From positions 1,454,001 through 1,518,000 of the forward strand of contig NZ_CP118734.1 of NCBI RefSeq assembly GCF_032594935.1: a stretch of DNA of 64,000 nucleotides, written 5' to 3'. Below are positions 1-8,816 of the stretch, piece by piece. Numbering within the stretch: position 1 is the stretch's first letter; each line of letters opens with the position of its first letter. The notes under the pieces were generated by a model. That model was not told where the DNA came from. It was given only the letters and a program-made list of their open reading frames with translations, and did not search any database. Position numbers and translations under genes: made by a program. This DNA comes from Streptococcus sp. 29892. Lineage in GTDB: Bacteria > Bacillota > Bacilli > Lactobacillales > Streptococcaceae.

Positions 1-357
1 ATCCACGCGCGGTGTCAGCAGTTCATAGCCTTCGAAGAAAAGAGCTTCTGCCAAGAGATTGGCATCAAATTTGACATTATGGGCTACAAAAATGGCATCT
101 CCAATCATGTCATAAATTCTTCCAGCTACCTGACCAAAATCAGGAGCCTGTTCCAACTGCTGGTCTGTGATGCCCGTCAGATTTTTAATATGGTCATCAA
201 GTAGCTCGTAGGGATTGATGTCCGTCGCATAGCTGTCAATAATTTCTCCGTTTTCAACCAGAACAATCCCGATTTGAATAATTTTTGCATCGGCACCTGT
301 ACCTGTTGCTTCCAAATCGACAACGGCATACCGATTGCTTGTTCGCGTATCTTTCAT
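1..357 (-). CDS. dinG: DnaQ/DinG-type exonuclease-helicase, N-terminal part (runs off window)
   Basis: Only the first 119 codons lie in the window. The translation opens MKDTRTSNRYAVVDLEATGT, with the DEDDh exonuclease motif I (VDLEATGTG) and later HNVKFDANLL, the usual second exonuclease block. This fits the 3'-5' exonuclease domain that in streptococci is fused to a DinG-like superfamily 2 helicase; the helicase part would lie beyond base 1. An ATG at 366 is in frame but overlaps a TATAAT box at 365-370, so the ATG at 357 is preferred. No Shine-Dalgarno is visible, which suggests a leaderless message. A stand-alone DnaQ-like exonuclease cannot be excluded from this fragment. Confidence 0.8.
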   Translation of the reverse strand, partial: MKDTRTSNRYAVVDLEATGTGADAKIIQIGIVLVENGEIIDSYATDINPYELLDDHIKNLTGITDQQLEQAPDFGQVAGRIYDMIGDAIFVAHNVKFDANLLAEALFFEGYELLTPRVD

Positions 358-364
358 ACTGTTC

Positions 365-373
365 ATTATAGCA
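365..373 (-). promoter_or_regulatory. Extended -10 promoter of dinG, likely leaderless
   Basis: On the minus strand TGCTATAAT ends seven bases before the ATG at 357. Transcription would therefore start at or next to the start codon. The -35 region is poor, but a TGn extension is present. The same arrangement occurs at birA. Confidence 0.5.
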
Positions 374-471
374 CAATCGACCGTCAGGAAAAAGCCTCAA
401 ACAAAATCCATGAAGTCACTGGATTTTTTTGTTAGACTACTTATATAAAAACCGTTTCTGTGAGGAGAAAT

Positions 472-1110
472 ATGATGATTATCCACAAATCTGTCAACCC
501 TGTTGCCTTTCAAAATACCTACTATATTGAAAATGATAGCCACCTGCTTGTCGTTGACCCAGGAAGCGACTGGGCTAAAATCCAAGCCACTATTGAAAAA
601 ATTGGTAAACCAATTGCGGCCATTCTCTTGACCCACACCCATTACGATCATATTATGAGTTTGGACATCCTGCGTGAGACCTACAATTTCCCGCCTGTCT
701 ATGTGGCTGAAAGCGAGGCTAGCTGGCTCTACACACCAGAGATGAATCTATCAGGTCTACCTCGTCATGATGATATGGAAAATGTGGTCTGCCGACCTGC
801 TGAAAACATCTTCCAATACCAAGAAGACTATCAGTTTGACGGTTTCCATTTCAAGGTTGTGCCAACACCGGGCCACTCCATCGGTGGTGTATCCTTTATC
901 TTTCCAGAAGCGGAAGCCGTTGTCACTGGAGATGCTCTATTCCGTGAAACGATTGGACGCACAGACCTACCAACCAGCAACTTTGATGACTTGATTGCGG
1001 GTATCCGAGAACACATCTTCACCCTGCCAAACCACTACACCGTCCATCCTGGACATGGTCAAAATACCAGCGTTGGACACGAAAAAAACTTCAATCCATT
1101 TTTTAGATGA
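472..1110 (+). CDS. MBL-fold metallo-hydrolase (glyoxalase II-like)
   Basis: This encodes a 212-residue cytosolic metallo-beta-lactamase-fold hydrolase. The metal-binding motif HTHYDH is at residues 55-60, a later VPTPGHS supplies the next histidine, and VTGDALF the bridging aspartate. HPGHG near the C-terminus supplies the last histidine. The size matches small glyoxalase II-like hydrolases of streptococci, whose substrate is usually not established. A GTG at 460 is in frame, but AGGAGA at 463-468 sits just before the ATG at 472, so 472 is taken as the start. The gene is divergent from dinG and ends in a shared terminator with the convergent peptidase gene. Confidence 0.85.
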   Translation: MMIIHKSVNPVAFQNTYYIENDSHLLVVDPGSDWAKIQATIEKIGKPIAAILLTHTHYDHIMSLDILRETYNFPPVYVAESEASWLYTPEMNLSGLPRHDDMENVVCRPAENIFQYQEDYQFDGFHFKVVPTPGHSIGGVSFIFPEAEAVVTGDALFRETIGRTDLPTSNFDDLIAGIREHIFTLPNHYTVHPGHGQNTSVGHEKNFNPFFR

Positions 1111-1114
1111 CAAG

Positions 1115-1151
1115 AAAACCTGCCTAGTTCAGATTAAACCAGGCAGGTTTT
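1115..1151. terminator. Bidirectional intrinsic terminator
   Basis: AAAACCTGCCT at 1115-1125 pairs perfectly with AGGCAGGTTTT at 1141-1151. It lies between two convergent genes and has A and T runs on both sides, so it can serve both strands. Confidence 0.85.
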
Positions 1152-1154
1152 AAT

Positions 1155-3170
1155 TTACCACATAACCAGTCTCTCTTCGGGTGCCCTATACATTGGGTCA
1201 CCTTCTTGAATATGGTAGACTTTATAAAAATCATCCATTTGCTGTAATTGGAGATTGACCCGAAATTCCTCAGGAGAATGTGTGTCTACCTGAAGTTGAT
1301 AACGGCCATAATCAACCGCAACCATTTCTCGACGGCTACGGGCATAGTGCTCAAAAAATTCTTTTAGATTAGCTGACGGTTCTTCTTCTTTGAGCGTAGC
1401 CAAGGCAATCTGTATTCCTCCCAAATCCGCAAGATTTTCAGACAAGGTTAAATGACCATCTACTCTACCACCATAAACTTCCAGACCATCAAACAAGTCT
1501 ACTAGGGCTTGATTTTTTTCTTCAAACGCTAGTCTATCTCGCTCTGTCCACCAGTCTTTTAGACTACCAGTCTCATCAAAATTTGCTCCTGTGGCATCAA
1601 AGGCATGAACAAACTCATGAGCGATAATTTTGCCAATCCCACCATAATTCTCGGCTACAGATTGATTTTTGTCATAATAGGGAGCTTGTAAAATAGCCGC
1701 CGGAATATAAATAGCATTCTGACTAGGAGCGTAGGCGGCTGTTACTTCACTTGCCGATACATTGCTAGCCCAAGTTTGTCTATCTATTGGCTGACTATAA
1801 CGCTCGAAAACTCCTGTTCTAGCTTGAATCGTAATAGCCAAAACATTTTCAATATAAGACAAGTCTTCACGCACCTTTAATGACTTGGTCCAGTCGCTCA
1901 ACTCCCTTGGATAACCGATATGATAAGTGATATTTTCTAATTTTTTAATTGCGGCTTGCTTGGTGGTTTGACTGAGCCAATCATTGGCTAGAATCCTTTC
2001 CTGATAGGTACTAGAGATTGCCTCAGCCATTTCCTGAATGGCAAGTAAGTCCGTTTCATCGGCATAGTTATGACCATAATAAACACCCAAGCTTTCCTTG
2101 AAAATTCCAGTCACATCCAGATAAGTCATGTAATCATTTGGATAGGAGGCTGAAACTCCTTGGACTTCTGCATGAAATCTCCCTGCTGTCTGCATGATTT
2201 CCCCAGTCAAATAGGGAGCTAACTTCATTGCTTGGCTAACCAAAGCCCATGATCGATATTCTGAGAAATTTTCTTCCTTGATAAATTGGGATAATTGTTC
2301 AAAATAGCTTGGATTAGAAACATAAACTTCCTCCGGTTCCAAGCCCACCAGTCCTACTAATTGTTCTCCAATCGATAAAGCTGGAGAGTAGTTTTTGACC
2401 TCTGAGAATGATCTAAGTTCTTCTGCGTTCACAGGCCCCCAATCACTATGCACATTCTCACTAGCTGGTAGAGTGTCAACGAGTCGATTGTCAAAAGCAA
2501 TGGCACCTTCAACCAAAGCAGTAGCCTCCCCGTCTGAGTAGCCACATTTTTCCAAAATATGTCTCGCAGATATACGGTAAGAATCCATGAGTTTCTCACG
2601 AACAGTCCTGTCTTCATAGTAGGACTTATCAGGTAGAATCGTCTGAGGTGGTAGCAAAATTAGCATTCTTTCAGATGTGTTTCGTGGATTGGCAATCACA
2701 TCAAGACCATAGGGCAATGGATAGTCCTTACGAATCCAATCTTGGCTAAGCGATTTCAGCTCGGAAAACGAAGCAATTCCCATCATTTCATCCAGTATCA
2801 TTCTAGCTACTCTGACACCATCTTCTTCCCTTTTGGTAAAATCAAGACCTTGCTGATACAACTTGATAAATTCTACTAAATCCTCCGACTGAGGCTCTAG
2901 CTGACCAGCTACCATTTTGTCAAAATCCGATTTTAATTGCTCATCTACTTCCATTTGCAATCTTGTAAACTCATTGTAGAATGGTGTGCCACTTGATAAC
3001 CAGCCACCATTTAACCAGTCCCTATTTATAGCTTGATAAAAATTAGTTTGGATAGTCGGTTCTGCTTTTTCAACTTGTGTTTGGTCATCTCCTATTTTCT
3101 GACCACCGCAGGCAGCTAAGAGACAGACAAAACCAAGCAAAACCAATCTAAGTAGACCTTGTTTTATCAC
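1155..3170 (-). CDS. M13-family metallopeptidase lipoprotein (PepO/neprilysin-like)
   Basis: This encodes a 671-residue zinc endopeptidase of the neprilysin family. The first 22 residues form a lipoprotein signal with lipobox LAAC followed by GG, so the mature protein should be anchored outside the membrane; many M13 PepO proteins lack such a signal. The zinc site is HEFVHAFD (HExxH), with ENLADLGG as the third-ligand motif. The C-terminal VDTHSPEEFRVN block is also typical of M13. The start is a GTG at 3170, preceded by GAAGGAG. The family cleaves peptides; a role in host peptide processing is inference. Confidence 0.9.
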   Translation of the reverse strand: MIKQGLLRLVLLGFVCLLAACGGQKIGDDQTQVEKAEPTIQTNFYQAINRDWLNGGWLSSGTPFYNEFTRLQMEVDEQLKSDFDKMVAGQLEPQSEDLVEFIKLYQQGLDFTKREEDGVRVARMILDEMMGIASFSELKSLSQDWIRKDYPLPYGLDVIANPRNTSERMLILLPPQTILPDKSYYEDRTVREKLMDSYRISARHILEKCGYSDGEATALVEGAIAFDNRLVDTLPASENVHSDWGPVNAEELRSFSEVKNYSPALSIGEQLVGLVGLEPEEVYVSNPSYFEQLSQFIKEENFSEYRSWALVSQAMKLAPYLTGEIMQTAGRFHAEVQGVSASYPNDYMTYLDVTGIFKESLGVYYGHNYADETDLLAIQEMAEAISSTYQERILANDWLSQTTKQAAIKKLENITYHIGYPRELSDWTKSLKVREDLSYIENVLAITIQARTGVFERYSQPIDRQTWASNVSASEVTAAYAPSQNAIYIPAAILQAPYYDKNQSVAENYGGIGKIIAHEFVHAFDATGANFDETGSLKDWWTERDRLAFEEKNQALVDLFDGLEVYGGRVDGHLTLSENLADLGGIQIALATLKEEEPSANLKEFFEHYARSRREMVAVDYGRYQLQVDTHSPEEFRVNLQLQQMDDFYKVYHIQEGDPMYRAPEERLVMW

Positions 3171-3230
3171 GCGTCACTCCTTCACTTGTTTTCCACAAAC
3201 TATTTCGACAGGAAAAGATGCAGAAAATAA

Positions 3231-4253
3231 TTACTCCTCCGCATCTTTCTCTTTCCTCAACTCCCCAATCGTCTCAAAACTTGCCCGACCATCCGCAGCC
3301 AGCACCTCCTGCTCGTAAGCGTTAATAATCTGGGCAACGACTGGATGGCGGACCACATCCTTGGCTGAAAAATGCACGAAATCAATCTGCGGAATTTTGC
3401 TCAATTTCTCCGTCGCATCAATCAAGCCCGACTTAACCTTGCGCGGCAGGTCAATCTGACTAATATCCCCATTGACAATCATCTTGGAATTAAAGCCCAG
3501 ACGGGTCAGGAACATCTTCATCTGCATAATGGTAGTATTTTGCGCCTCATCCAAGATGACAAAGGCGTCTTCCAGCGTCCTACCGCGCATATAGGCCAGC
3601 GGTGCAATCTCGATAATCTCGCGCTCCATTAGGCGCGTGGTCTGCTCCTTGCCCAAAATCTGGTAGAGGGCATCATAGACAGGACGCAAATAGGGGTCTA
3701 CTTTTTCTTTTAAGTCCCCTGGCAAAAAACCTAAACTTTCGCCTGCTTCTACCGCAGGACGGGTCAGGACAATCCGCTTGACCTGGCCCCGCTTGAGGGC
3801 TGTTACAGCTAGAGTAACCGCCAAAAAGGTCTTCCCTGTACCAGCTGGTCCAATTCCAAACACGATGTCATGACGCTTTACGCTGTCCACGTAGAGTTTT
3901 TGACCAAGGGTCTTTACGCGAATGGGTTTGCCGTAGTTGTCCTTGATAATCTCTTCTTCGTAGAGGGCAACGAATTTCTCAATCTCGTCATTTTTGACCA
4001 TGGAAATAGCCGTGACCACATCTGGCGTATTAATGACCAAGCCCCGATTGACCAAGACAAGAAGGGACTGGATAACAAGACGGGCCTGTTCTACATGGTC
4101 TTCTTGCCCAATCACTTGGACTTTTTCTGTTCGTGCATGGATCACCACGCCCAATTCCTGTTCCATCAATCGCAAATGACGCTCATTAGAACCAAAAAGA
4201 CTAAACAAATCATCTGGGTGTTTTAGGTGAATATCAATTGAATGTTCTTGCAA
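3231..4253 (-). CDS. phoH: PhoH-family ATPase
   Basis: This encodes a 340-residue PhoH-like protein. Residues 1-110 resemble the KH-like N-terminal part of the family. The ATPase core has Walker A GPAGTGKT and Walker B VILDEAQN, followed by the conserved QMKMFLTRLGFNSKMIVNGD region. PhoH proteins are cytoplasmic ATPases linked to RNA metabolism; the exact role in streptococci is unclear. The start is a TTG at 4253 with AAAGGAG seven bases upstream. In pneumococcus, as I recall, phoH follows yozE directly; here a 390-bp gap with a 13-C tract lies between them. Confidence 0.92.
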   Translation of the reverse strand: MQEHSIDIHLKHPDDLFSLFGSNERHLRLMEQELGVVIHARTEKVQVIGQEDHVEQARLVIQSLLVLVNRGLVINTPDVVTAISMVKNDEIEKFVALYEEEIIKDNYGKPIRVKTLGQKLYVDSVKRHDIVFGIGPAGTGKTFLAVTLAVTALKRGQVKRIVLTRPAVEAGESLGFLPGDLKEKVDPYLRPVYDALYQILGKEQTTRLMEREIIEIAPLAYMRGRTLEDAFVILDEAQNTTIMQMKMFLTRLGFNSKMIVNGDISQIDLPRKVKSGLIDATEKLSKIPQIDFVHFSAKDVVRHPVVAQIINAYEQEVLAADGRASFETIGELRKEKDAEE

Positions 4254-4327
4254 GAAACTTCTCCTTTGGTAGCTTTTCTATTATTATACCAAAATTTTCC
4301 AACAACTGAATTTTCGATGTAAAAGAA

Positions 4328-4357
4328 AAACAGTGAATATGGCGATATTCACTGTTT
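4328..4357 (-). terminator. Intrinsic terminator upstream of phoH
   Basis: AAACAGTGAATAT at 4328-4340 pairs perfectly with ATATTCACTGTTT at 4345-4357 across a four-base loop. Read on the minus strand it is followed by TTCTTTT. It would end transcription coming from yozE before phoH. Confidence 0.75.
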
Positions 4358-4473
4358 GAGAAAGACCAAACTTAAAATTTCTATCTGGGGTGTAGAATAA
4401 TAAAGAAAGGAAGGAAAGTTTGGTTTCCAGTTATTTAGCTGCCTCTTTTGTATATAAGTAACGACATTATCCT

Positions 4474-4638
4474 CTACAAAATATTAGCAGCTATACCAGG
4501 ACGACGTTCATCCTGAATATTTATTTTACCCCCCCCCCCCCGAAAAATGCAAGTATATGGCTTGAAAAAATATTCTTGTTCATCTTTAAGCTGTTTATCA
4601 AAAAGAGCAGTTGCACTTTTACAACTACTCTCACATAT
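4474..4638 (-). pseudogene. Unrecognised open frame containing a poly-G tract (gene remnant?)
   Basis: From a stop at 4639-4641 the minus strand stays open for 54 codons and ends with TAG at 4474. The translation contains KDEQEYFFKPYTCIFR, then GGGG encoded by the homopolymer, then KINIQDERRPGIAANIL. It has a protein-like composition, but no ATG and no clear ribosome binding site in frame. The homopolymer keeps the frame open at its present length of 13. It could be the 3' end of a decayed gene or a chance frame. I do not recognise a family. Confidence 0.3.
4529..4541. repeat. 13-base poly-C homopolymer
   Basis: Thirteen consecutive C residues occur in an AT-rich interval. Tracts of this length are rare in low-GC streptococci and slip easily during replication. 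The tract sits inside the open minus-strand frame at 4474-4638. Confidence 0.9.
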
Positions 4639-4646
4639 TCACATCA

Positions 4647-4862
4647 TCAATGTCCCAAATACTCTTCCCAAATGGCATCAAAGTCTGACATGGAAAAAGC
4701 AAAGCTAGCAGATTCTTCCAAAAAACGACTGACCTCATCAAAATTATCTGATTGCTTAGGAAAATCAACTTCCTCAAAAGCATAATCTGCTAAAATTGCA
4801 ACAGGCTCATTGCTCTTAGGATTGCGTTGGGTCATCAACCAAGAATAAAAACTTCTTCTCAC
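4647..4862 (-). CDS. yozE: YozE family (UPF0346) protein
   Basis: This encodes a 71-residue acidic cytosolic protein of the YozE/UPF0346 family. The family hallmarks are visible: [17 protein letters not shown] at the start, [14 protein letters not shown] in the middle and FDAIWEEYL at the end. The length is the normal family length. The fold is known to be a small helical SAM-like domain, but the biochemical role is unknown. It lies five bases downstream of the DUF1801 gene and is probably co-transcribed with it. Confidence 0.9.
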   Translation of the reverse strand: MRRSFYSWLMTQRNPKSNEPVAILADYAFEEVDFPKQSDNFDEVSRFLEESASFAFSMSDFDAIWEEYLGH

Positions 4863-4867
4863 AACTC

Positions 4868-5326
4868 TTACTTTCTAATATGATTTTCTTCGTAGAGGGT
4901 AATATAACGCTCCATAGACATCTTACTCACCAATTGGCCAATCAATTCAAAAGGAATATTCTTTGGATTTTTCATGCGAACGCAGGACTTACCCATATCC
5001 AATTTGGTCAGAACCTGTTCCTGATACTTTTCTACAAACCAGTCATTCAATTCCTTATCCATATAAATTCCCATATGATAGAGGGCAATATGAGCCTTTT
5101 GTGAGGCCAAGGCCAAGAAAGGTAATGGTTCTCCAGGTGTACAATGATAACCATTTGGATAGGCTGACAGAGGGACGTAATAATTGATCATTCCACCCAG
5201 CACACCAACCTCAAAACCAGCAGGCAAATGCTCAACAATCACCTGATGAAGCCTTTCAACTGCCTCTCTGCGATTGTCTGGCAGGGCGGCCATGTATTCT
5301 TCTATCGTTTCCACTTCAATCAACAT
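4868..5326 (-). CDS. DUF1801 domain protein (YdhG-like)
   Basis: This encodes a 152-residue protein with the DUF1801 pattern: an N-terminal [20 protein letters not shown] helix, then a beta-rich centre and a C-terminal [19 protein letters not shown] segment. The fold is related to bacterial frataxin-like and YdhG proteins; no activity is established. It lies nine bases downstream of the PanE-like gene and just upstream of yozE. With panE it seems to be an insertion into the cvfB-yozE-phoH order I recall from pneumococcus. Confidence 0.8.
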   Translation of the reverse strand: MLIEVETIEEYMAALPDNRREAVERLHQVIVEHLPAGFEVGVLGGMINYYVPLSAYPNGYHCTPGEPLPFLALASQKAHIALYHMGIYMDKELNDWFVEKYQEQVLTKLDMGKSCVRMKNPKNIPFELIGQLVSKMSMERYITLYEENHIRK

Positions 5327-5335
5327 GATAAGCTC

Positions 5336-6256
5336 CTATCTCAACCCAAGCATGGCTTCCTTGGCATGAACCATCTCTGTAATCATTTGGCAATAAGGAG
5401 TTGGAATACCTGCACGTTTGCCTTTAAAAACAACAGCGCCATTCAGGTAATCAATTTCAGTCTTACGACCATTTTGCACCAAATCCTGATGCATAGATGG
5501 ATAGTGATTAGATGCTTTTTTAGAAGCATCAATGATATACTTCCAAATAGCCTCTTCATCAATTCCATCGGTTTCTGATTTGGCAACGGCGATGAATTCC
5601 TTGAAAATTCCTTGCACCAAATTTAGCCCCCCCTCTGTTCCAAAGAGTTCTCCAATGGTGCAATTCAAGATTGTACAAGTCGGATTCATGGTGCCATTGA
5701 CACAGGCCTTTTGCCAAATGGCATTGATGACGTGGTCATCATAAGTTGCATTTAAACCAGCCTCATTAAACATAGCAATCATATCAGCAACTGACTGACC
5801 ATCACCAACCATATTCTGCACAGAGATAGAACCAGGACCTTGCAAATGCGCGTGCCCCGGCCCCTTAAGACCAGCCAACCAAATCGTTACACCGACCATA
5901 ATACTCTCATCAGGCACATAACGGCGCATGGTGGTCGCATGTCCAAGTCCATTCAAGAGGCTAAGAACCTTAGTCTTTTCACCAATGATCCCCTTAATAT
6001 CCTGCAACATTTTTGGCAGCTGGTCCGCCTTGGTTAAGAGGATGATCAAGTCAGCAACTTCCGTCGCCTCAGTCGGCTTCATAATAGGGAGCTGGACGAC
6101 ATCATCAAAATCTCCCGTCACCTTCAGACCATTTTCACGAATCGATTCGATATGAGCATCCCAATTATCCAACAAAATCACTTCATGCTTTGTCTTTGAT
6201 AACTGATAGCCAAAACGACAACCCATGGCACCACTACCAGCGATATATACTCTCAT
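5336..6256 (-). CDS. 2-dehydropantoate 2-reductase family (PanE/ApbA)
   Basis: This encodes a 306-residue NADP-dependent ketopantoate reductase-family protein. The N-terminal Rossmann motif is GSGAMGCRFG at residues 7-16. The C-terminal domain carries KACVNGTMNPTCTILNCTIGEL, which corresponds to the catalytic lysine helix and the conserved NP segment. PanE reduces ketopantoate to pantoate for coenzyme A synthesis. Many streptococci lack a full pantothenate pathway and none of its genes is nearby, so the real substrate may be another 2-keto acid. The gene ends nine bases before the DUF1801 gene and starts three bases after cvfB. Confidence 0.85.
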   Translation of the reverse strand: MRVYIAGSGAMGCRFGYQLSKTKHEVILLDNWDAHIESIRENGLKVTGDFDDVVQLPIMKPTEATEVADLIILLTKADQLPKMLQDIKGIIGEKTKVLSLLNGLGHATTMRRYVPDESIMVGVTIWLAGLKGPGHAHLQGPGSISVQNMVGDGQSVADMIAMFNEAGLNATYDDHVINAIWQKACVNGTMNPTCTILNCTIGELFGTEGGLNLVQGIFKEFIAVAKSETDGIDEEAIWKYIIDASKKASNHYPSMHQDLVQNGRKTEIDYLNGAVVFKGKRAGIPTPYCQMITEMVHAKEAMLGLR

Positions 6257-6259
6257 TGA

Positions 6260-7114
6260 TTACACCAACTCCGTTCCAAACTCGTCTTGTTTGACCTTCC
6301 CAGCTTTCATCAAACCACCCAGGGCTTTTTTGAATTGTCCCTTGGAAATACCGAAGGTAGCCTTGATGTCTTCTGGAGCAGACTTGTCGTTCAAGGTCAT
6401 AAAGCCCCCACTGCTCTCCAGATAAGTCAAAATCATCTGAGCATCATTTTCCAACATCTCAAATGAACGCGGTTTAAGTGATAAATTCAAGGTCCGGTCA
6501 ACTGCCCGATAACCAATCACCCGTGCCTCCAAAACCTGCCCCAAGCGTGGCTCAGCAAACCGTTCACTAGGATGGATAAATCCAAGCATATTGTTATCAG
6601 GTAGATAGACAAAGGTCCCTGTCATCTTCAGACGGTAAACGATGGCACGCAGGGTTTGGTTCTGCATATTATCATAAGCAGGACCCGCCATCTTTTGGAA
6701 ATCTTCTTGAAAAGCTGGTAGGGCCCAAATACGGTCTTTCTTATCCACATCCAACTTAACATAGAGTTGATCACCTTTTTTAGGCCACAACTCCTTGATT
6801 TCAGGCAAAATATCCAAGGAAACAACCACCTGCTTGTCTGGTAAACCAGTGTCCACAAAAACACCCAAGTCTTTACGAACGTCAGTCACTGTTCCCCAGC
6901 CAAAGCTAGTCCGGCTTGCTCCCACTTCTTTAGTGGTTAAACGCAGCTTTTGTTTCATATCTGTATAAGCGAAACCCTTGACAGATTGCCCTAGTTGGAA
7001 CTCTCCTTCATCTTTTGAAAGAGCAAAGGTCAGCCCTTCTTTCTGGATAAAGTAAAATTGGTCATTTTGGTCGGTCACAAGACCAACCACATAGTGTGCT
7101 AATAAATCATTCAT
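6260..7114 (-). CDS. cvfB: S1 RNA-binding protein CvfB
   Basis: This encodes a 284-residue CvfB-like protein made of consecutive S1-type beta-barrels and a C-terminal winged helix (GFMTLNDKSAPEDIKATFGISKGQFKKALGGL). CvfB of Staphylococcus aureus is an RNA-binding regulator of virulence genes. An in-frame start at 7159 would add 15 residues; AAAGAAG sits just upstream of the ATG at 7114, and MNDLLAHYVVG is a typical family start, so 7114 is preferred. A structured repeat separates it from frr upstream. Confidence 0.88.
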   Translation of the reverse strand: MNDLLAHYVVGLVTDQNDQFYFIQKEGLTFALSKDEGEFQLGQSVKGFAYTDMKQKLRLTTKEVGASRTSFGWGTVTDVRKDLGVFVDTGLPDKQVVVSLDILPEIKELWPKKGDQLYVKLDVDKKDRIWALPAFQEDFQKMAGPAYDNMQNQTLRAIVYRLKMTGTFVYLPDNNMLGFIHPSERFAEPRLGQVLEARVIGYRAVDRTLNLSLKPRSFEMLENDAQMILTYLESSGGFMTLNDKSAPEDIKATFGISKGQFKKALGGLMKAGKVKQDEFGTELV

Positions 7115-7139
7115 GATTTTCTTCTTTCTGATTAAAAAT

Positions 7140-7310
7140 GGGAGTGGGAAAGAACTCAACTAGTCAAAAAAGAGTTCGTGTTCCCACCCCCGCACAGTTG
7201 ATTAGGTCAGATTTCGAGTGTGAAACACGAACAAATCTGCCAATCAACCACTGCGCTGAGATGTTGACACGAACTCTGAGAAGTGGCTTTAGACTTTTTG
7301 CCCAGCCCCA
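7140..7310 (+). repeat. Dispersed structured repeat, copy 1
   Basis: This ~171-bp element begins GGGAGTGGGAAAGAACTC and ends TGCCCAGCCCCA. Most of it folds on itself: GTTGATT-GG-CAGATTT pairs with AAATCTGCCAATCAAC, and GTGGGAA plus GAACTC pair with a second arm just downstream. It matches copy 2 at 44344-44510 at roughly 94 percent by eye, and copy 3 around 51841-53440 in the opposite orientation. All three copies lie between genes. Confidence 0.85.
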
Positions 7311-7383
7311 TTAGATGTTTATTGTATCATCACTTCCGTTAGACATGTTAGCAATGACATTTACTTGCATTTAAGGAAATCGA

Positions 7384-7941
7384 TTAAACTTCCAACAATT
7401 CTTTTTCCTTGTCGGCAGTCATCTTATCGATAGTCTTGATGGCATCGTCAGTGACTTTTTGAATGTCTTTCTCAAGTGTTTTCAAATCGTCTTCCGTGAT
7501 TTCTTTAGCTTTTTCAGCTTTCTTAGCCTCGTCCATAGCATCACGACGGATGTTTCGGATAGCCACTTTAGAGTTTTCACCCACTTTTTTCACATCTTTT
7601 GCCAAGTTCTTACGCGTTTCCTCTGTCAAGGCAGGAATAACCAAACGAATAACAGTACCATCAGACTGTGGTGTCAAACCAAGGTCAGATGCGTTCAAGG
7701 CACGCTCAATATCCTTCAAGATAGACTTGTCAAATGGTGTAATCAAGAGAACACGCGCTTCTGGAACGGTAATACCAGCCAATTGGTTCAAGGGTGTTGG
7801 AGCACCGTAGTATTCTACTGAAATGCGGTCCAACAAGCTAGCATTAGCACGACCAGCACGGATATGGCTGAACTCACGAGCCAAACTCTGATGCGATTGG
7901 TTCATGCGTTCTTGGGCTTTTGCAATAATTTCTTTTGACAT
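7384..7941 (-). CDS. frr: Ribosome recycling factor
   Basis: This encodes a 185-residue ribosome recycling factor of normal length. The family signatures [15 protein letters not shown] near the N-terminus and [17 protein letters not shown] near the C-terminus are intact. With EF-G it splits post-termination ribosomes in the cytosol. It lies 34 bases downstream of pyrH and is very likely co-transcribed with it, the usual arrangement in Firmicutes. Copy 1 of the structured repeat follows the stop codon and may act as the operon end. Confidence 0.97.
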   Translation of the reverse strand: MSKEIIAKAQERMNQSHQSLAREFSHIRAGRANASLLDRISVEYYGAPTPLNQLAGITVPEARVLLITPFDKSILKDIERALNASDLGLTPQSDGTVIRLVIPALTEETRKNLAKDVKKVGENSKVAIRNIRRDAMDEAKKAEKAKEITEDDLKTLEKDIQKVTDDAIKTIDKMTADKEKELLEV

Positions 7942-7975
7942 AAGACTTCCTTCTTTATATTTTATATTTTATGTT

Positions 7976-8710
7976 TTATTTTTCTTCTGTAGAATTAGAA
8001 ACCGTTGTACCGATTTGTTCACCAAATACAACACGCTTGATATTGCCTGGCTCGTTCATGTTAAAGACTACCAAATCAATATCGTTGTCCATTGACAGCG
8101 TAGAAGCTGTTGCATCCATGATTTTCAAGCCACGGCTGATGACTTCACGGTGGGTTAATTCATTAAATTTAACCGCATTTGCATCTTTCTTAGGATCGGC
8201 ATTGTAGACACCATCCACACCGTTTTTAGCCATCAAGATTGCATCTGCTTCAATCTCTGCTGCACGAAGAGCGGCAGTTGTATCTGTTGAGAAGTATGGT
8301 GAACCGATACCTGCACCGAAGATGACAATCCGACCTTTTTCAAGGTGACGTAAGGCACGACCACGAATATATGGCTCAGCCACAGACTGCATAGCAATTG
8401 CTGTCTGCACACGCGTATCCACACCAAGTTGTTTAAGGGAATCAGCCATTACAAGAGCATTCATAACCGTACCAAGCATACCAGTATAGTCTGCCTGCAC
8501 ACGATCCATACCAGCCTCAGCAGCAGGTTCACCACGCCAAAGGTTACCACCACCAATAACAAGGGCAATTTGAACACCTGATTCTGCTACTTCTTGAATT
8601 TCCTTAGCCATTGCTTGAACCGTTTGGATGTCAATACCGACACCACGTTCACCGGCCAAGGCCTCGCCAGATAGTTTGATTAGAATACGTTGGTATTTAG
8701 GTTTCATCAT
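7976..8710 (-). CDS. pyrH: UMP kinase
   Basis: This encodes a 244-residue uridylate kinase of the amino-acid kinase fold. KLSGEALAG near the N-terminus, [10 protein letters not shown] for phosphate binding, and [11 protein letters not shown] near the C-terminus are all family signatures. It converts UMP to UDP and is normally a hexamer controlled by GTP and UTP. Two adjacent ATG codons start the frame, and either may be used. It is the first gene of a pyrH-frr operon. Confidence 0.97.
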   Translation of the reverse strand: MMKPKYQRILIKLSGEALAGERGVGIDIQTVQAMAKEIQEVAESGVQIALVIGGGNLWRGEPAAEAGMDRVQADYTGMLGTVMNALVMADSLKQLGVDTRVQTAIAMQSVAEPYIRGRALRHLEKGRIVIFGAGIGSPYFSTDTTAALRAAEIEADAILMAKNGVDGVYNADPKKDANAVKFNELTHREVISRGLKIMDATASTLSMDNDIDLVVFNMNEPGNIKRVVFGEQIGTTVSNSTEEK

Positions 8711-8777
8711 CTCTCTCCTCTTTTTTATCCCTACTATTCTACCACAAAATCAAAATTTTTTATAGAAAAATCTCCAC

Positions 8778-8808
8778 GAAAAAAGGAAAATCCATTCCAG
8801 ATTTTCCT
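8778..8808 (-). terminator. Intrinsic terminator after the flippase gene
   Basis: AGGAAAATC at 8784-8792 pairs with GATTTTCCT at 8800-8808. On the minus strand the stem is followed by TTTTTTC. It lies directly after the flippase stop codon. Confidence 0.85.
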
Positions 8809-8816
8809 AGAGTTTA

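Larger units (their letters stand above)
4254..4646. other. Gene-poor interval between phoH and yozE
   Basis: This 393-bp stretch holds no confident gene. It contains a terminator hairpin at 4328-4357, a second inverted repeat (ACCAAACTT near 4365 and AAGTTTGGT near 4417), a 13-C tract at 4529-4541 and a minus-strand open frame at 4474-4638. The rest is AT-rich and unremarkable. Confidence 0.7.
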
